From Chimonanthus salicifolius (lineage: Eukaryota > Streptophyta > Magnoliopsida > Laurales > Calycanthaceae): a stretch of DNA of 64,000 bases. Under the pieces are notes generated by a model. It made no database searches and was not told where the DNA came from. It saw nothing but the letters and a program-made list of their open reading frames with translations. Shown here one piece after another: positions 1-18,919 of this stretch (within the stretch, counting starts at the first letter, position 1; each line of letters starts with the position of its first letter). A program made the translations under genes and the position numbers. The DNA is taken from positions 38,728,849 to 38,792,848 of the forward strand of contig CM023532.1 of NCBI GenBank assembly GCA_013350335.1. The letters run 5' to 3'.

Positions 1-83
1 CCATCTTCCATGAAGAAATGAGGCTGCAACGTGAGAGATCCCTTGAAGAATACCAGCAAATGCTCGCTCGAGGAGCCATGTAG
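1..83 (+). CDS. C-terminal end of an unidentified protein (partial)
   Basis: An open frame entering from the left edge runs in phase 3-83 and ends at a TAG. It encodes 26 residues that are highly charged and look like an amphipathic helix (HEEMRLQRERSLEEYQQMLA), followed by RGAM. A 3'-UTR-like AT-rich sequence follows. The helix would suit the end of a DNA-binding or coiled-coil protein, but too little is present to assign a family. It could also be chance coding in a 3' region. The true exon start lies outside the window. Confidence 0.35.
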   Translation, partial: IFHEEMRLQRERSLEEYQQMLARGAM

Positions 84-517
84 TAAATAAGCATGGATTT
101 TTACTTCTTTTTTCTGAATATTTTCATTCTTTCCATTCTTTCTCTTTCTATTTGTTTTTGGGGTTCTTGTACTTGATAGCCTAGTTTTTCTGGGCTTGAT
201 GATTGGCAAAATGGTTGCACATGGGCCACATCGGCCCATTTATTTACCGGGTCTAATTTGCAGAGACGGATCAGATCCTACAAGTTTAAATCTAATTTTC
301 AGCCCAAAATGAAATTGGGCCGATTTCCTGTGTTATGTTTGTTGTGTGGTTTGGGCCATAGACCATAGTATTGCGGTGTGTTGGGTTTTTGAGGACATGT
401 ATGATTATGTATAGATGCTTGTATTCATTATACAAAGGATCCTTTTTATTGTTTGATGAGTTGTAATAGGAATTGTTTTAATAATTAACATTATGTTCAA
501 TGAAATTATTGGTGATT

Positions 518-648
518 ATTTTTTTTTGAATTTACGTGTTAGAAATCTTGAAAAATTCAACATAAAACTCCACAGGTGATACTCATTGCCCTCAGAGCAC
601 ACCAAATGAGGCCATGGGGGCTCAAACCTAACACCTCCCACTTCCTAA
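518..648 (-). mobile_element. tRNA-derived SINE (family A), minus orientation
   Basis: Read on the minus strand it has a B-box-like GGTTTGAGCCC, a shared middle (CACCTGTGGA) and a 3' end of ACACGTAAATTC followed by an A run (the T run at 518-527 on plus). The same layout recurs at 14757-14885 (-) and 31696-31846 (+), which defines it as a dispersed family. This copy is diverged and its target duplication was not resolved. Confidence 0.6.
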
Positions 649-1770
649 GGCGGGTGAATTTAGAATTTATATTATGAAAATAAATAAAAAAATCCTGAAA
701 AAACACTGAGGCCTAATTAAGTTGCATCTCTTCGTGTGCATTGGTTCCATTAATTCTAGTCCGAATGACTCTTACAATCACATCCCGGTTTTGTTTTAGT
801 TTTTTTATGTCATTAAATTATAATCATCTATTTAATAGGCTTATTCTGGTTCATAATTACTAAAAAAAAAAAATCAAAATCGATTTTTGAATAGCAACTA
901 ATTAGGGTTTTATTGGCCTATGTGTATCTATTCTATATGAGCCGACTTGAAAGTTGGACTTAACTCGAAATCTTATCGAATCGAATAACTCGGCCAGATT
1001 TTTAGACTTGATTTGAAAAAATCAGAAAAATTCATAATCTTAGTTAATTCAAAATTCTATTCAATCAAGCCACCTGAGTTTTTTTAAATTTTTAGATTAT
1101 AGTTTTGTATCAAGAAACAAATCTTGAATTCATAATTTAGGCTCAGCTTATGATTGAAACCTCTCAAAGACACTTAATGTAGGTAAACACAAATTTTGAG
1201 ATGGTTTTGTCACACTCGATCTTAGCCGTCTGATCGAATCAGGTTGGGTTCGGGCCTAGTTTTATCAAAAAGGACTGAGCCTATCTGAAGCCCGAGACTT
1301 TTAAAGTCAAGCTTCGAGCCTACCATTTAAAGTTCATTTATTTTGCACTTGCCACCATTTCTTATTTTTTTAAAAATAATTTGCTTTGTAACTTGAAAAT
1401 TTAATCATACAAATTGAAATTATATTTAAATAACCATAAATTTTTAATAATTAAAACTAATTTTAAATGATCAAAACTTAAGAATTTAAAATATGTTTTT
1501 AATAGTTCAATAAAGACAACTAAAAGGTACAGAACTGATGATTCAATCTGTTTTTAGGGGTTACTTGAGTATAAATTTATAATGCCATTCTAAAAAACTT
1601 ATTCTTTTACTATATTAATATATTTTAAAAATAATTCAAACCTTTTCATTTTAATAATTAAGATATCACAAAAAATTATTTGCAATTATAAGCTTGTAAC
1701 AGAAGGTTCCAACTTGAAGACACCTTTGCTGGTTCACAACTTTCGAAAGATTATGATATGAAGATGCATC

Positions 1771-1948
1771 TGGTGGTCTTAGGGCGGCACATAATGGTAT
1801 GGGAGAACTCAAATATGTTAGAGGGATACTCAAAAATTGAAAATTCTGAATTCAATTCTCCCTCCATTTAAAAGGACCAATCTCTATAGTGTTAGTTATT
1901 TTGCGTGTGTAAGGAAGTTTACCTATTTCTTGAGAATTAGTCGGATGT
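1771..1948 (+). mobile_element. SINE-like element (family B)
   Basis: A tRNA-like head (GGTCTTAGGGCGGCACATAA) is followed by a B-box-like GAATTCAATTCTC and a body ending in GAGAATTAGTCGGATG. The AGAATTAGTCGG tail motif is repeated at 10122-10133 within MDH intron 1, and that motif is common in angiosperm SINEs. Boundaries are approximate. Confidence 0.45.
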
Positions 1949-2416
1949 TCTAAAAAACTTGAACACTTTAATCATAAAAAGATGGTGGTATTTGAGCTTA
2001 ATTGATTAAAGGAAAAAATGGTAAAAGGGAAAGAAAAGAAAAGATAAAAACTTACTTCTAACTATCGAACGCATCCTTATGCATTTCACTTTCAATAGGC
2101 TTAAGCACTTAACTTTTTTAGGGTATTCATTTTTACGTCATAAATTTTGATAATTTTACACTATATTTCATAAAATTCTGATTTTAAAATCAAAATATGG
2201 TGTAAGATTATCAACATTTGTAGTGTAAAAATCAATATTTTTCTTTTTACGTTTTCATTTCACCAAGACTCAAGTCCAGCTCAACTCCCATGAAACTACC
2301 CATCATGGCCACATGGACAACGAGTGTCGACTCGTAAAAATCAAAATCGCAAGTGAATTGAGTATTAATTAATATTTTAACTTCAAAAATTAACATAGTA
2401 GCTATAGTGTCTAGTC

Positions 2417-2635
2417 CAAGAGTACAAATATCGGCCGATACATGTCGTATCGGCCGATATGTATCGATTTTGAAGGAGTGCATATCGGCCGATATTCACC
2501 TTCTCGGTCGATATATCGGCCGTATCATATTGGCCGATATCGACTGGAGAGAGAAAAATATTGGCCGATGTATCGACCGATAACGATATCTCGGTCGACA
2601 TATCGGATCGGCCAATAACGATTTTTAAACCCCTG
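2417..2635. mobile_element. ATCGGCCGAT-rich hAT-type MITE, copy 1
   Basis: A 219-bp element densely packed with TCGGCCGATA words. The right end is TTTTTAAACCCCTG and the left end a diverged CAAGAGTACAAATATCGG. It is flanked by GTCTAGTC (2409-2416) and GTCTGATC (2636-2643), a 6/8 match to the 8-bp duplication expected for hAT insertion. It has no coding capacity. Confidence 0.65.
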
Positions 2636-4019
2636 GTCTGATCTATCTGCCCCACGTGTGAAAGCTCAAGGCTTCACAATGGAAATAGGAAGCAATTATT
2701 TTAAAGGAAAAAAGAGTTATTTTTTACGGAAAATAAAAAATAATTATTACTGCAATCGCAGCTGAATGCGTTTGGACGACCGGAAAGTCACGAAATCACG
2801 TTCGGCTAACAGGATCCACATAAGCAATCTCGTTTGAGGCCACAACTTTCCATCTGTTGATAGTCTTCCACACCTTTAATAAAGTGGAGTCAAGTCAACC
2901 ACCAAGTGGTGAGACTCATGCTTAGGAGGGTTTGGTACAGTGGAAATGTCAATTCCACCTGATGCAATTCTCCAAATAGTTGGCACTTGGCACAAGATCA
3001 TATAATATAAAGTCTGTGAGATTAAATTATCAATTTTTTTTTTAAATTTACGTGTGAGAAATCAGATTTTGTATAAATAGTTCTCATTATATTGCAATTT
3101 TATGACTTGCTATCATGATACGGGTGGATGTTTCAATGCATTTGATTCCAATGATTAAAATTATGATGAAATTTGGACCCGACATTAACAATATTTGTAC
3201 AGTAAGATCAATATATCTATCTCATATAGTTCCATTCCTACTTAATCTTAAAACCAAACATGGCATAAGACTCTAGATATGAATAAAATTGGTATATGGT
3301 AGGTTAGAAATCTAGCAGCTAAATACTTTAAAATATTCTTATTCTTTAATTCTAGCTCAAAAGGTTATGGATTCCCTGTTATAAAAAAAATATGCTTAAA
3401 TGTCAAAACAATATCAAATGTATTATGAGCAATTCAGCATGTCTAGAAGCTCATGGCAAGTGAAGGGTCAACAATCGTACAACTGTTTTTGACAAGGTCA
3501 ACAATTGCCGAAGTACATTTTTGGAGGGTCAAGGGCTTTTGATTTCTTTTGATAGAGCTTGCATTTGGGTGAGAGAGAAATTTTGAAGGGTTTTCTTTTG
3601 AATAAGAATTTTCCTTGAACACGTGTTTAAATTTGAGATTTTCTCACGTTTTCTCTTTGTTATCAAACGGAGGTAAACGAGGGTTATCTTTATTTTCACC
3701 CCTCTACTCTTTATCCAAATACAACCCGAATTCAGGTTTTGTAATTTTTTAAAATGAAAGTCCATCGTCATAGGTCTCCAATATGCCAAAATGCTCCTAT
3801 TACATTATAGAAAAACACATTTGAAAAATTCCCAAATACCCATTGGCTCCTAAAGGACTTGAATACTCTCTCTTCCCAGTCCAAAAAGTCATTATCTATA
3901 TCATTCATGCATATCACCCAAAATTTGTCATAGTTGTGGGAGAGGACCTGCAAGTAGTCATGGACATCCTTTTATCTTCAAAATGTAGATTGGAAGTGGA
4001 AGATTCAAGCAAAAACTGC

Positions 4020-4511
4020 TTGGCAAAGCTTAAACATGATTGATGCTTGGAAGATAATTCACCTAGAAATTGATTGGAAAGTTTTGATGAATAAGCTACA
4101 GAACAACATTAATAGTGAGCAAGAGCTATGGCCAAATATGATCCGTTAGAATATAAAACTCTTCACATGGTCGAAGGATTTAATCAAGTGTTCTAAGAGA
4201 CATGAATACCTTAGACTTAAAAAAGAAAAAGAAAATAAGTAACGCTCTTTCAATCAAACAGGGCGCACATCTTGACGCATATCCTGAGATGAGAAGCAAG
4301 AGCCAATTTCTGATTTAGAATGTTCCATTGTGATTTTGTTTCAGTTTTTCTTTTTGGAGTATGTTCTCAAGTCAGTATTGCTGCAGAATTGATTTTAGTT
4401 TGTATTAATGTGTAAGGAGCTATTTAGCCTCTTGTTTTTTTTTCCTTTTAGAAGTCTGTGTTGAGAGGTTTTCTCTTAATCTTTGAATGAATAAAATTGT
4501 TATCATTTAAA
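4020..4511 (+). mobile_element. LINE-like 3' tail (diverged)
   Basis: The sequence has a weak coding look around 4030-4200. A 3' part ends with GAGAGGTTTTCTC, then AATCTTTGAATGAATAAAAT and an A run at 4509, a layout typical of plant L1 LINE 3' ends or of a retroposed mRNA. No intact reverse-transcriptase frame is present and the 5' limit is unknown. Confidence 0.3.
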
Positions 4512-5650
4512 AAAATATATTTGAAAATTATTTAAAGATTAAGAATAATATCTACTATTAGAAACTAGTTTCTTTTTCTACAATACTGCGGGCAAAATCC
4601 TTTAGCTCGAACAAAGAAATTATTCTTCACCCAGTAAAGTCAGTGAGCTCTTTTCCCACCCATCACCTCTAGAACCAAGATGTGTTAAATTTCTTATAAC
4701 CTAAGAATATTTGTTGATCCATCTTTCAAGTGGAAATGACATTTATATTATCAAGTTTAGACAGCAGGCACCCACTAACAATAAAAAGTGTTAGTAAGAT
4801 ATTTACGCAGGGTATCTTACAATTTTTTACATTTAAATTAAAAATAATAATAATAAGTGTACGGTAAAATTAGCCTACCACATAAATCCATCTAAGTTTA
4901 TTGGTTCTTCAGAAAAATATTTAGAAATTAAAAGGGTGACAATTTAGACATCCTACTTTTCTTTTAACAGACACTTCATTTTAAAGTTTTGTGTAAAAAT
5001 TACCATTTTGTTTTCAGTTTTTTAAAAAAGACAATTCCTCTATACAAAATTGAAGAGTAAAATAATAATTTCACGTAAAATTTTGAAATGAAGTAACTCT
5101 AAAAAGAAAAGTAGGATGGCTATTCATTCAAAATTAGCTCACCTCAGAATTCAGGTCGTGTCTCTGTATGTCTCCTTATAAATTTTTTAAAAAAATGGAC
5201 ACAGTTCTGAACATAGTAACTCCACCATCTCATTTCTCTTACCAAAGGATTGTTTAAATTTAAATGATAATTCTAAATCGGTTAAATTATATATTTTTTC
5301 ACTTCTAAACAAGTAAAAATATTTATTAAATAACTTTGTTTAAATTTTAGAAATTAAACATTAAATATCTCATTACTCCAAATCGTAAACCATGGCTTAA
5401 CAAACTTTTGGTCAATGGAGTCAATCTGCACATTCCTAGCTACCACATCCACATGATCACATGGGCCACATCGACGGCTGGGATGGAACGGCAGTTTAAA
5501 ATACTACAGAAGAGTGAAAGACGCACACAGCAAAGGGAATATGCTTGTGGATGACGAATAAGTAGCCAAAGCAGGGCTTGCCTCAGTCTCTCTCATTTCC
5601 GTCGCCACATTCTTCACTTCTTTGTCGATCATTTCTTCTCTGATCTTTCA

Positions 5651-12711
<7,061 letters not shown>

Positions 12712-12795
12712 ATGCACTCATGCTTCATAGGGGATCCCCACCTCACCCAACATTGATGGGTATGTGTTTCTGGAGAAGTATCTAAAGTTTTGAAT

Positions 12796-12801
12796 AATAA
12801 A
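12796..12801 (+). terminator. Candidate polyadenylation signal of MDH
   Basis: AATAAA lies 85 bp after the MDH stop codon in an AT-rich 3' region. Plant signals are degenerate, so this is only a plausible site. Confidence 0.35.
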
Positions 12802-14469
12802 CCCGTTTGGTTTGTAGGAACATTAGAGAAAATGGTTGGAGAGTTTTCTCTCTTTGGATCTTGCCCTTCCCTCGTATAGTGTTTAATTTCATAACTCGTG
12901 TATCCCTGTTCAGACAATATACTTCTTCCATAATTAAAGGGTATATAACTATTATGAGCTACGGCGTACCTGTTGAGACAATGCCTTCCTTACATAATTA
13001 AATGGTGGAGGAGGTTTGTAGTTCCTCTTGGACTTTGATGGCTCACAAAAATGATGAGTACGTTTCTTGGAGCATCAAATTTCTTGTGATTGGATTAAAG
13101 AACGGTTATTAAATGGTTCTCGGCTTATTTGGTAGACCAAGTATAATTCTCTTTTGTAGCATGCCATCTGCTGCTTATTTTAAATTGAGTTCTTAAATCT
13201 TATATTCTCAATAAATTTGAAATGATATCTTTCTTGGGCTTCGTTATTAAGAGAAAAAATATTTAAAGTCTGATTGATACCCTACTTTTTTACTCAATGC
13301 TAATAAATTTCTTTTCCTAAAGGGCTTTTTGGCAACTTTCTTGAGAAAATTAATTCCATCAGAAAATTTATCTTTCAGTGCAATTTATATTTTCCGACAT
13401 GCACTATAAACTCCGAATTGTGTCGGGTCATAGAAATTTGATATTTATCTTTTTTCATTAAAAAATCTCATTCACAAAAATCTCACTTTCCTCCATTAAA
13501 TTTTCATATATTCTTTGGAAGAAGAGGAAAAATGTTCTGTTTTTATATGTTTTTGCTATTCTTCTATGAAAGAAGAGAAGGATCTTATATTTTTTACTCC
13601 TTACAATTCTATTGGTTGTAAAACGACAAACATCTCCTTCGGGCATTGACTTTTTCCTACATTTTGATAAATTATTCATCTATTTTTTTCTCTATTTTTT
13701 TTTGAATTTATTAGATACCGAGGGTAAAATCTCTACGGGTTTTGAGTCTATTATTCTTAAAAGATAATCAGTGAAGCTAGTTTAGTTATACTAATGTGAA
13801 TAACTTATTTCTCTGTTACCAAATAGAGTTTAGGGTGATTGTCAAATGAATTTCAACCAAGTGGTTGTGATTAATATTTCTAATAATATTGATGATTATC
13901 GTATCCCATCCAAATCCCGATGCTACACCTTTGTTTCTAATTATGTTTGCGTGAGTTTTAAATTCCGGTTGTGGTTGTCTACTTGTCTGTTGCCATTTTC
14001 AGCCACGTTTAGTTTTTGGTAATTGCATCCTTGTACAAAAACCTCTAACGAGACTTCCTTCTGGTGGGAAGCTCTCTCTTTAACTGGATTATGAGTCGCA
14101 CATGGTTGGGTGAAATGCTAAGATCATATGATTTTGAAATTATTTAATAATCTTGTTTTATGATTTTGAAATCCAAAAAATCAATGACTTGTATCCATTG
14201 AAAGATCTAAGATTATATGGCTTGGATGGTGATTGATTGGTAATGAAATTTTACACTCCATATCTATCTAATTATCCATCAACCATTCCACTATGTTTTC
14301 GTCTCATAATTCATTCAATGGGAGTCTTGTGAGCCTCTCTCAGTGAGTTCTTCCTCCAAATGTTTCCCTCTTTTTGCAGCACTCTGTGAGCCCATTTATG
14401 TAGTGCTTGGTTGATTGTCATACGTCCACGGAGAATGTCTAGTAGATACGTTATCATATTGGCTGTACC

Positions 14470-14755
14470 TTGATAAAATCGACCGCCGATATATCGGCCG
14501 ATTTTATTAAATATCGTCTTTTTTTTAAATTAATTTCGTTCATGGGCCCAAGCCTTTATCTCGGCCGATATTTACGATTTCCATTTTTTTTTCCTTCAAA
14601 ATCAAGCCTTTTTTTATTTTTTATTTTCTTTTTAATTCAGAATAATTAAAATATAAAAAACTCGATATTTAAAAAAAAAAAAAAAAAAGGGACAGAGAGA
14701 GAGATCTCGGCCGATATCCAATTGGCCCATATCCGCTGAGATCTCAATTTACCGA
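14470..14755. mobile_element. ATCGGCCGAT-rich MITE, copy 2, truncated
   Basis: It has the TCGGCCGATA words (14486-14502, 14562-14571, 14707-14716) and the A-run plus GAGAGAGA centre of the family. The CCCCTG right end is absent: the sequence runs straight into the T run of a minus-strand SINE. The left end is not resolved. Confidence 0.5.
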
Positions 14756-14756
14756 G

Positions 14757-14885
14757 ATTTTTTTTTTTGAATTTTCGTGTGGGAAATCACAGGAAACCCA
14801 GCGAAAAACCCCTATGGGTGATATCTACTACCCTTAAGGTATACCATGGGAGCTCAAACTACTAGTTTAATGGATATTCCAAAGA
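14757..14885 (-). mobile_element. SINE family A, minus orientation
   Basis: The minus-strand reading has GTTTGAGCTCCCATGG (B-box region), a short middle, then GGTTTCCTGTGATTTCCCAC and a tail ending ACGAAAATTC plus an A run. It is homologous along its length to 31696-31846. Confidence 0.65.
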
Positions 14886-15325
14886 GACCTCTAGGAGATT
14901 TATTTCAGGCCTTCCAATTATCAATGTTTACCTATCCCCCGTGAGTTGCTATATATCCCAAATTGACACTCATCTCTCTCTCATCCACTATTGAATTTTC
15001 AAGCAAAAAAAATGCCTATAAAACCATTCAATTTAGAACTTTCATATTTTATTCTCATGATGATCTGATGGGTTGAATGTTTACACACTTCTAATTCAAC
15101 CAATGATTCTCCCATTCATCTACTCTCCAGCAATTAAAATGTATCTAAGTATGTCTTATAAAAAAAAAAAAAGGAAAATAGATTAGGTGTGACCCATTAG
15201 TTACTCTTTAGAATATGGAAAAACTTAAAAAATACGTTTCACTTTTACATTAGAAGATAATCAAAATCTGCATATTGTAATACCTGGGTTTTAATCAGTG
15301 ATTAATTGTGTGATTTAGACTTTTT

Positions 15326-15372
15326 TTTCAATTTACGTGTGAAAAACCGTAGGATACCCAACGTGATTTGGA
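15326..15372 (-). mobile_element. SINE family A 3'-end fragment
   Basis: Only the tail segment is present: on plus, a T run, AATTTACGTGTGAAAAACC and GGATACCCAACG. This matches the 3' end of the family-A copies. Short and 5'-truncated; a similar but poorer scrap is at 3034-3066. Confidence 0.4.
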
Positions 15373-16639
15373 CTTGTTAAGTGAATTTGGAGTTGTTTTA
15401 AAAAAAAAAATAGTTGCGTTCTGAGTCGACATGACACAGTTTGGCTTAACTCTTTGGACTAAGATTTCATTTTAGTGATAAAGATTTATTTTTATGGAAG
15501 CTTTTTTACTTGCGACATGCCATTACAATGCATATTATATGTTTAATTGTCTACTTTATTACATTGACACAATATAAACTAATGTGAATTAGTTACTCTC
15601 ACCAATGTTCATAAAAACACTTGCCTAAAAAGAGAGAGAAGAATAAAAAAAAACAGCATCCTTCCTTCTAGTTTGTTCTGGCACTAGCAATTTACCATTT
15701 TAACCTTGGAATTTTTAATTTTGGATGTTTAAAAATATAACTTTAATTATTCAATTAAAGTATTTTTCAATTACATGTATGTTTAGAACTTTAGATCTTT
15801 TCAACAACCCCTCAAATTGATCTATAGTGTAAATTTTAAATTAAAGGGCATAATGGTCATGTAAAACATCAATACAGCTATGAGAACAAGAGAGACACAT
15901 GACCTACAAAATTATAATTTTAGAAATTATTTTTTATAAATAAGATTATGCGGATAAGTGAACCTATCACATTAAATTTATAGTTGTGAAAATCAACGTG
16001 AAATATTTTTTTTTTTCATCAAATTTATATCAATCACAATCGACATAAATTAATTATTAAATTTAGTGTTTTTCAACCCGATGAGTGATGACTGATAATT
16101 TCTTTTGGTCTTAATATTTTATTATAAGATACTAAACTATTATAACTTCAATGTGATTTGGACTCGATAACCCATTAAATCTCATCAACTTAAACATATC
16201 CCAAAAAATAGTATATTATCTTATACATTGCAAAACGTCCCATCATCTGGAAATTTCATCTTTATTGTCCAAATTATATTTTTGTCCTTTCAATTAAAAA
16301 TTTATAATATAGAAAAGGGCACTTTTGTCAATTTCAGATTTCGTGTCTCTAAGTGCCCGATCGTGCCTGACCTATTGTATCACTTCAATCAGAAATTTTT
16401 TATCATTACTTTAATTCATTTAGTTTAACTTTATTAAATATATAAGAATCACCGTATGTAACTTCTTTTAAGAGGTTGGATAAGTCAACATTCAAACTCC
16501 TCTGCACACAATTTAAATATTATGACTCAGATGAGTCAACACAGTGAGTCGATATACATATTTTTCTATACAAATTATATTAATGTGTTTAAAAATGTAC
16601 TCAATAAATACAATCCTGCACTCGCTTGCCTGAATTCAT

Positions 16640-18060
16640 AATTATGATCACTAAAAGAGCTTATATAATTTACGTGCGACTTTAAAATATTGGACATAAC
16701 CAGTTATTCTTATTACATGCATTTAAATAGTTATTGCCGATATTACAATGTCTAAAAATAAGAGCTGCTAATTTAACCGAACTAAAAATACATACAGGGC
16801 GGGCTTCGGCTAGAGACAGCCTAGGCCGCTGCATAGGCCTCCAAAATTTTAAAGTATGTCATAATCTCAAAAAAAGGAATATTAATTGCAGTAGGGTCTC
16901 ATCTTATGATATCACCTAGCGTCTTTGAAATTTCAAGACATCTGAAAGCCGACACTGAATACGTATATTTTTATTAAAATATTTTAGAACAAATTTATTC
17001 TGTTAAAAAAGACTGAAAGAATTTTATTCTATGAAGATAAGATCGTCACACAATTCGGCCGAGTCACACTTGACTCGTGGTTGAGGTAATATAGATTATT
17101 GAACTCACCAAGTAATAATGTCTCAGACATTCCTGAGTCAATTATCACACTCGGCCAAGCCGTCTGTCGGCAACTTTATAGATATTTCTTATCACCTGCA
17201 TGTTTGCACAATTGAAAATTCTTTTTTTAAAAAAAAAAAACTTTCTCGTAGGCGGCTTTTGAATATCCAACTGGCATCTTCCATGATTTTTAACTCTTTT
17301 TGAAATTTCTATCCGTTGACATTACCAGTTTACCACCTTCCCTTTGCAACGGTCGAAAACCGGCCATGGTAAGGTTTCACACCCTTTTCCTTGGAAAAGA
17401 ATAATGAGTTCACACCGGATCTAAATTCGTTGAGCTCATTCATGAAACCAGAAAGGTCCTTAGTCTTACACGTTCATGAAAATTATAAGGAGAGTCAGAT
17501 CGTCTCTTTTTCATTATTTTGACTTTTAAATATAGTAGGTCTGATTTGAATCTATAAAAGTACTGAAAAGTAATTATATATAACTTTTTGTCTCTGTGTA
17601 TGTTTGATGTGTGATTTATTTTTTTATTCATTATTTTTCTATATTTTTTGGTAGAGTGATTTAAGTTTTTTATAAATCTTTATATTTCTTTTTATATTTT
17701 CAACGTGAAACTCATTTGTAGCCCGCTCCAACACGATGGGTAGAGAAATTCGTTGGTTTTTAGTCTCTCTCCATATGCATTGCATTCAGTACTATCCATG
17801 AGCTTATTCCTGAGTCGAGTGTCGCCAGATTTTGTTTCACACTTCTTCAAGCGAGTGTGCCAAACATTTTTAATCTCATTATCTGTTCTTCCTCGTAATC
17901 TTGCGGCAATTGCAGACCATCTGTATAGAAAAAGAAGAAGAAAATTTAAGAAACTTGTGATAATTTAACACAGTTTGTTAAGATTACATCAGCATTTGCA
18001 GTGTGTGTCTGCAGATAAGAGCCAGAAATTTCAAGGAAGAAGGGTCCCCTGCACTTTTTC
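16640..18060. repeat. Tandem segmental copy A of the MYB locus 3' side
   Basis: This segment aligns with 18920-20215 (copy B) and, in its second half, with the 3' end and flank of the intact MYB gene (21200-22160). Shared markers with B include TTAAAATATTGGACATAACC, GGCATCTTCCATGATTTTT and TTGGAAAAGAATAA. Near 18010 it also has AAGAGCCAGAAATTTCAAGG, which matches the MYB upstream sequence near 22940. Copy A therefore once spanned the whole gene and has lost exons 1 and 2. Confidence 0.7.
17440..17930 (-). pseudogene. R2R3-MYB pseudogene A (exon 3 remnant)
   Basis: Plus-strand 17735-17930 is clearly homologous to the first part of MYB exon 3 (21930-22118). It shares GTGTGCCAAACATTTTTAAT, ATCTCATTATCTGTTCTTCC and CAGACCATCTGTATAGAAAA, that is, the end of R3 with its splice acceptor. 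The frame is disrupted, most of the C-terminal coding part is deleted or replaced (17480-17735), and exons 1 and 2 are absent. The extra sequence around 17590-17735 is shared with copy B, so A and B are closer to each other than either is to the intact gene. Confidence 0.75.
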
Positions 18061-18281
18061 TAGGTTTATTGTTTGGGCCCTCTCTTTAGCATGTTGAGTT
18101 GGATAGTGGGCCTCACTCTATCATGCAGATAAAGTTATGGATGGATGCAGATACATCCAATTCATACTCTGCAAAAAGTATTTGACCAAATGACATTGAC
18201 TCACCCTTTTTTTAGTATCAATATAAATTATTGAGAAATATATTTATATATCTTTGTCGATTAATCTCGTAGAGTTCAACT

Positions 18282-18453
18282 TACGGGTCCAAATATTAGT
18301 CGATACGATTCGTATCAGCCGATATTCGGCCGATATGCCGATACACGGTCGTATCATATTAGTCAATATCATAATATCGACCGACATCGGTCATTTTTGA
18401 AAAAAAAAAAAAGAGAGAAAAATAATGGCCGATATCTAAATTTTAAACCCCTG
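18282..18453. mobile_element. ATCGGCCGAT-rich hAT-type MITE, copy 3
   Basis: A 172-bp element with a TACGGGTCCAAATATT left end, a TTTTAAACCCCTG right end and degenerate TCGGCCGATA words inside. A perfect 8-bp target duplication, GTTCAACT, lies at 18274-18281 and 18454-18461. It sits between MYB copies A and B. Confidence 0.85.
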
Positions 18454-18919
18454 GTTCAACTTCAATTTGAATTTATACTAAAACTTTATCTAAATATAAT
18501 ATATTTTTTAATTTAAAAAGAAGTGCATGAGGTAGACCCTTAAAAGAATGAGAGCTTTTCAATCAAATGCCTATTGTTATCATCCATGTTGATTTTAGTA
18601 GTTGAATTAAGAAATACTCTTATTTATTTTTAGTATAAGTGGTAATTTCGGCCACTAAAAAATTTGGTTTGTAAAATATAAAATTTAATACTCTTTTTGA
18701 GTTTGAAATATTAAATGAAATATAAATTTTTTGAATGATATTTGCTAGATATACATGGCTTAATATCTCTATATTAAAGTTCATCAGAAAATAAAATATC
18801 CGAAATACTGATATTCTGAGTTAATTAGGCCAGAAATGGCCCAAAAAAATCACCCATCAACGGCCCAAAATTTCATTTTCTCCAATATTAGAAACTCAGG
18901 TCATATTGGCCAAAATGGG

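Larger units (their letters stand above)
84..5650. other. Intergenic region between the partial gene and MDH
   Basis: AT-rich DNA with no supported gene. It contains SINE-like copies (518-648 and 1771-1948), a hAT-type MITE (2417-2635), a SINE fragment near 3034-3070 and a LINE-like 3' tail (about 4020-4511). About 900-1330 holds diverged repeat sequence. The stretch just before the MDH start codon (about 5560-5650) is CT-rich and probably the 5' leader. No clear TATA box was seen there. Confidence 0.5.
12802..16640. other. Intergenic region downstream of MDH
   Basis: No gene was seen. It contains a truncated ATCGGCCGAT element (about 14470-14755), a family-A SINE directly abutting it (14757-14885, minus) and a short family-A 3' fragment at 15326-15372. 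The rest is AT-rich with homopolymer runs. Confidence 0.5.
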
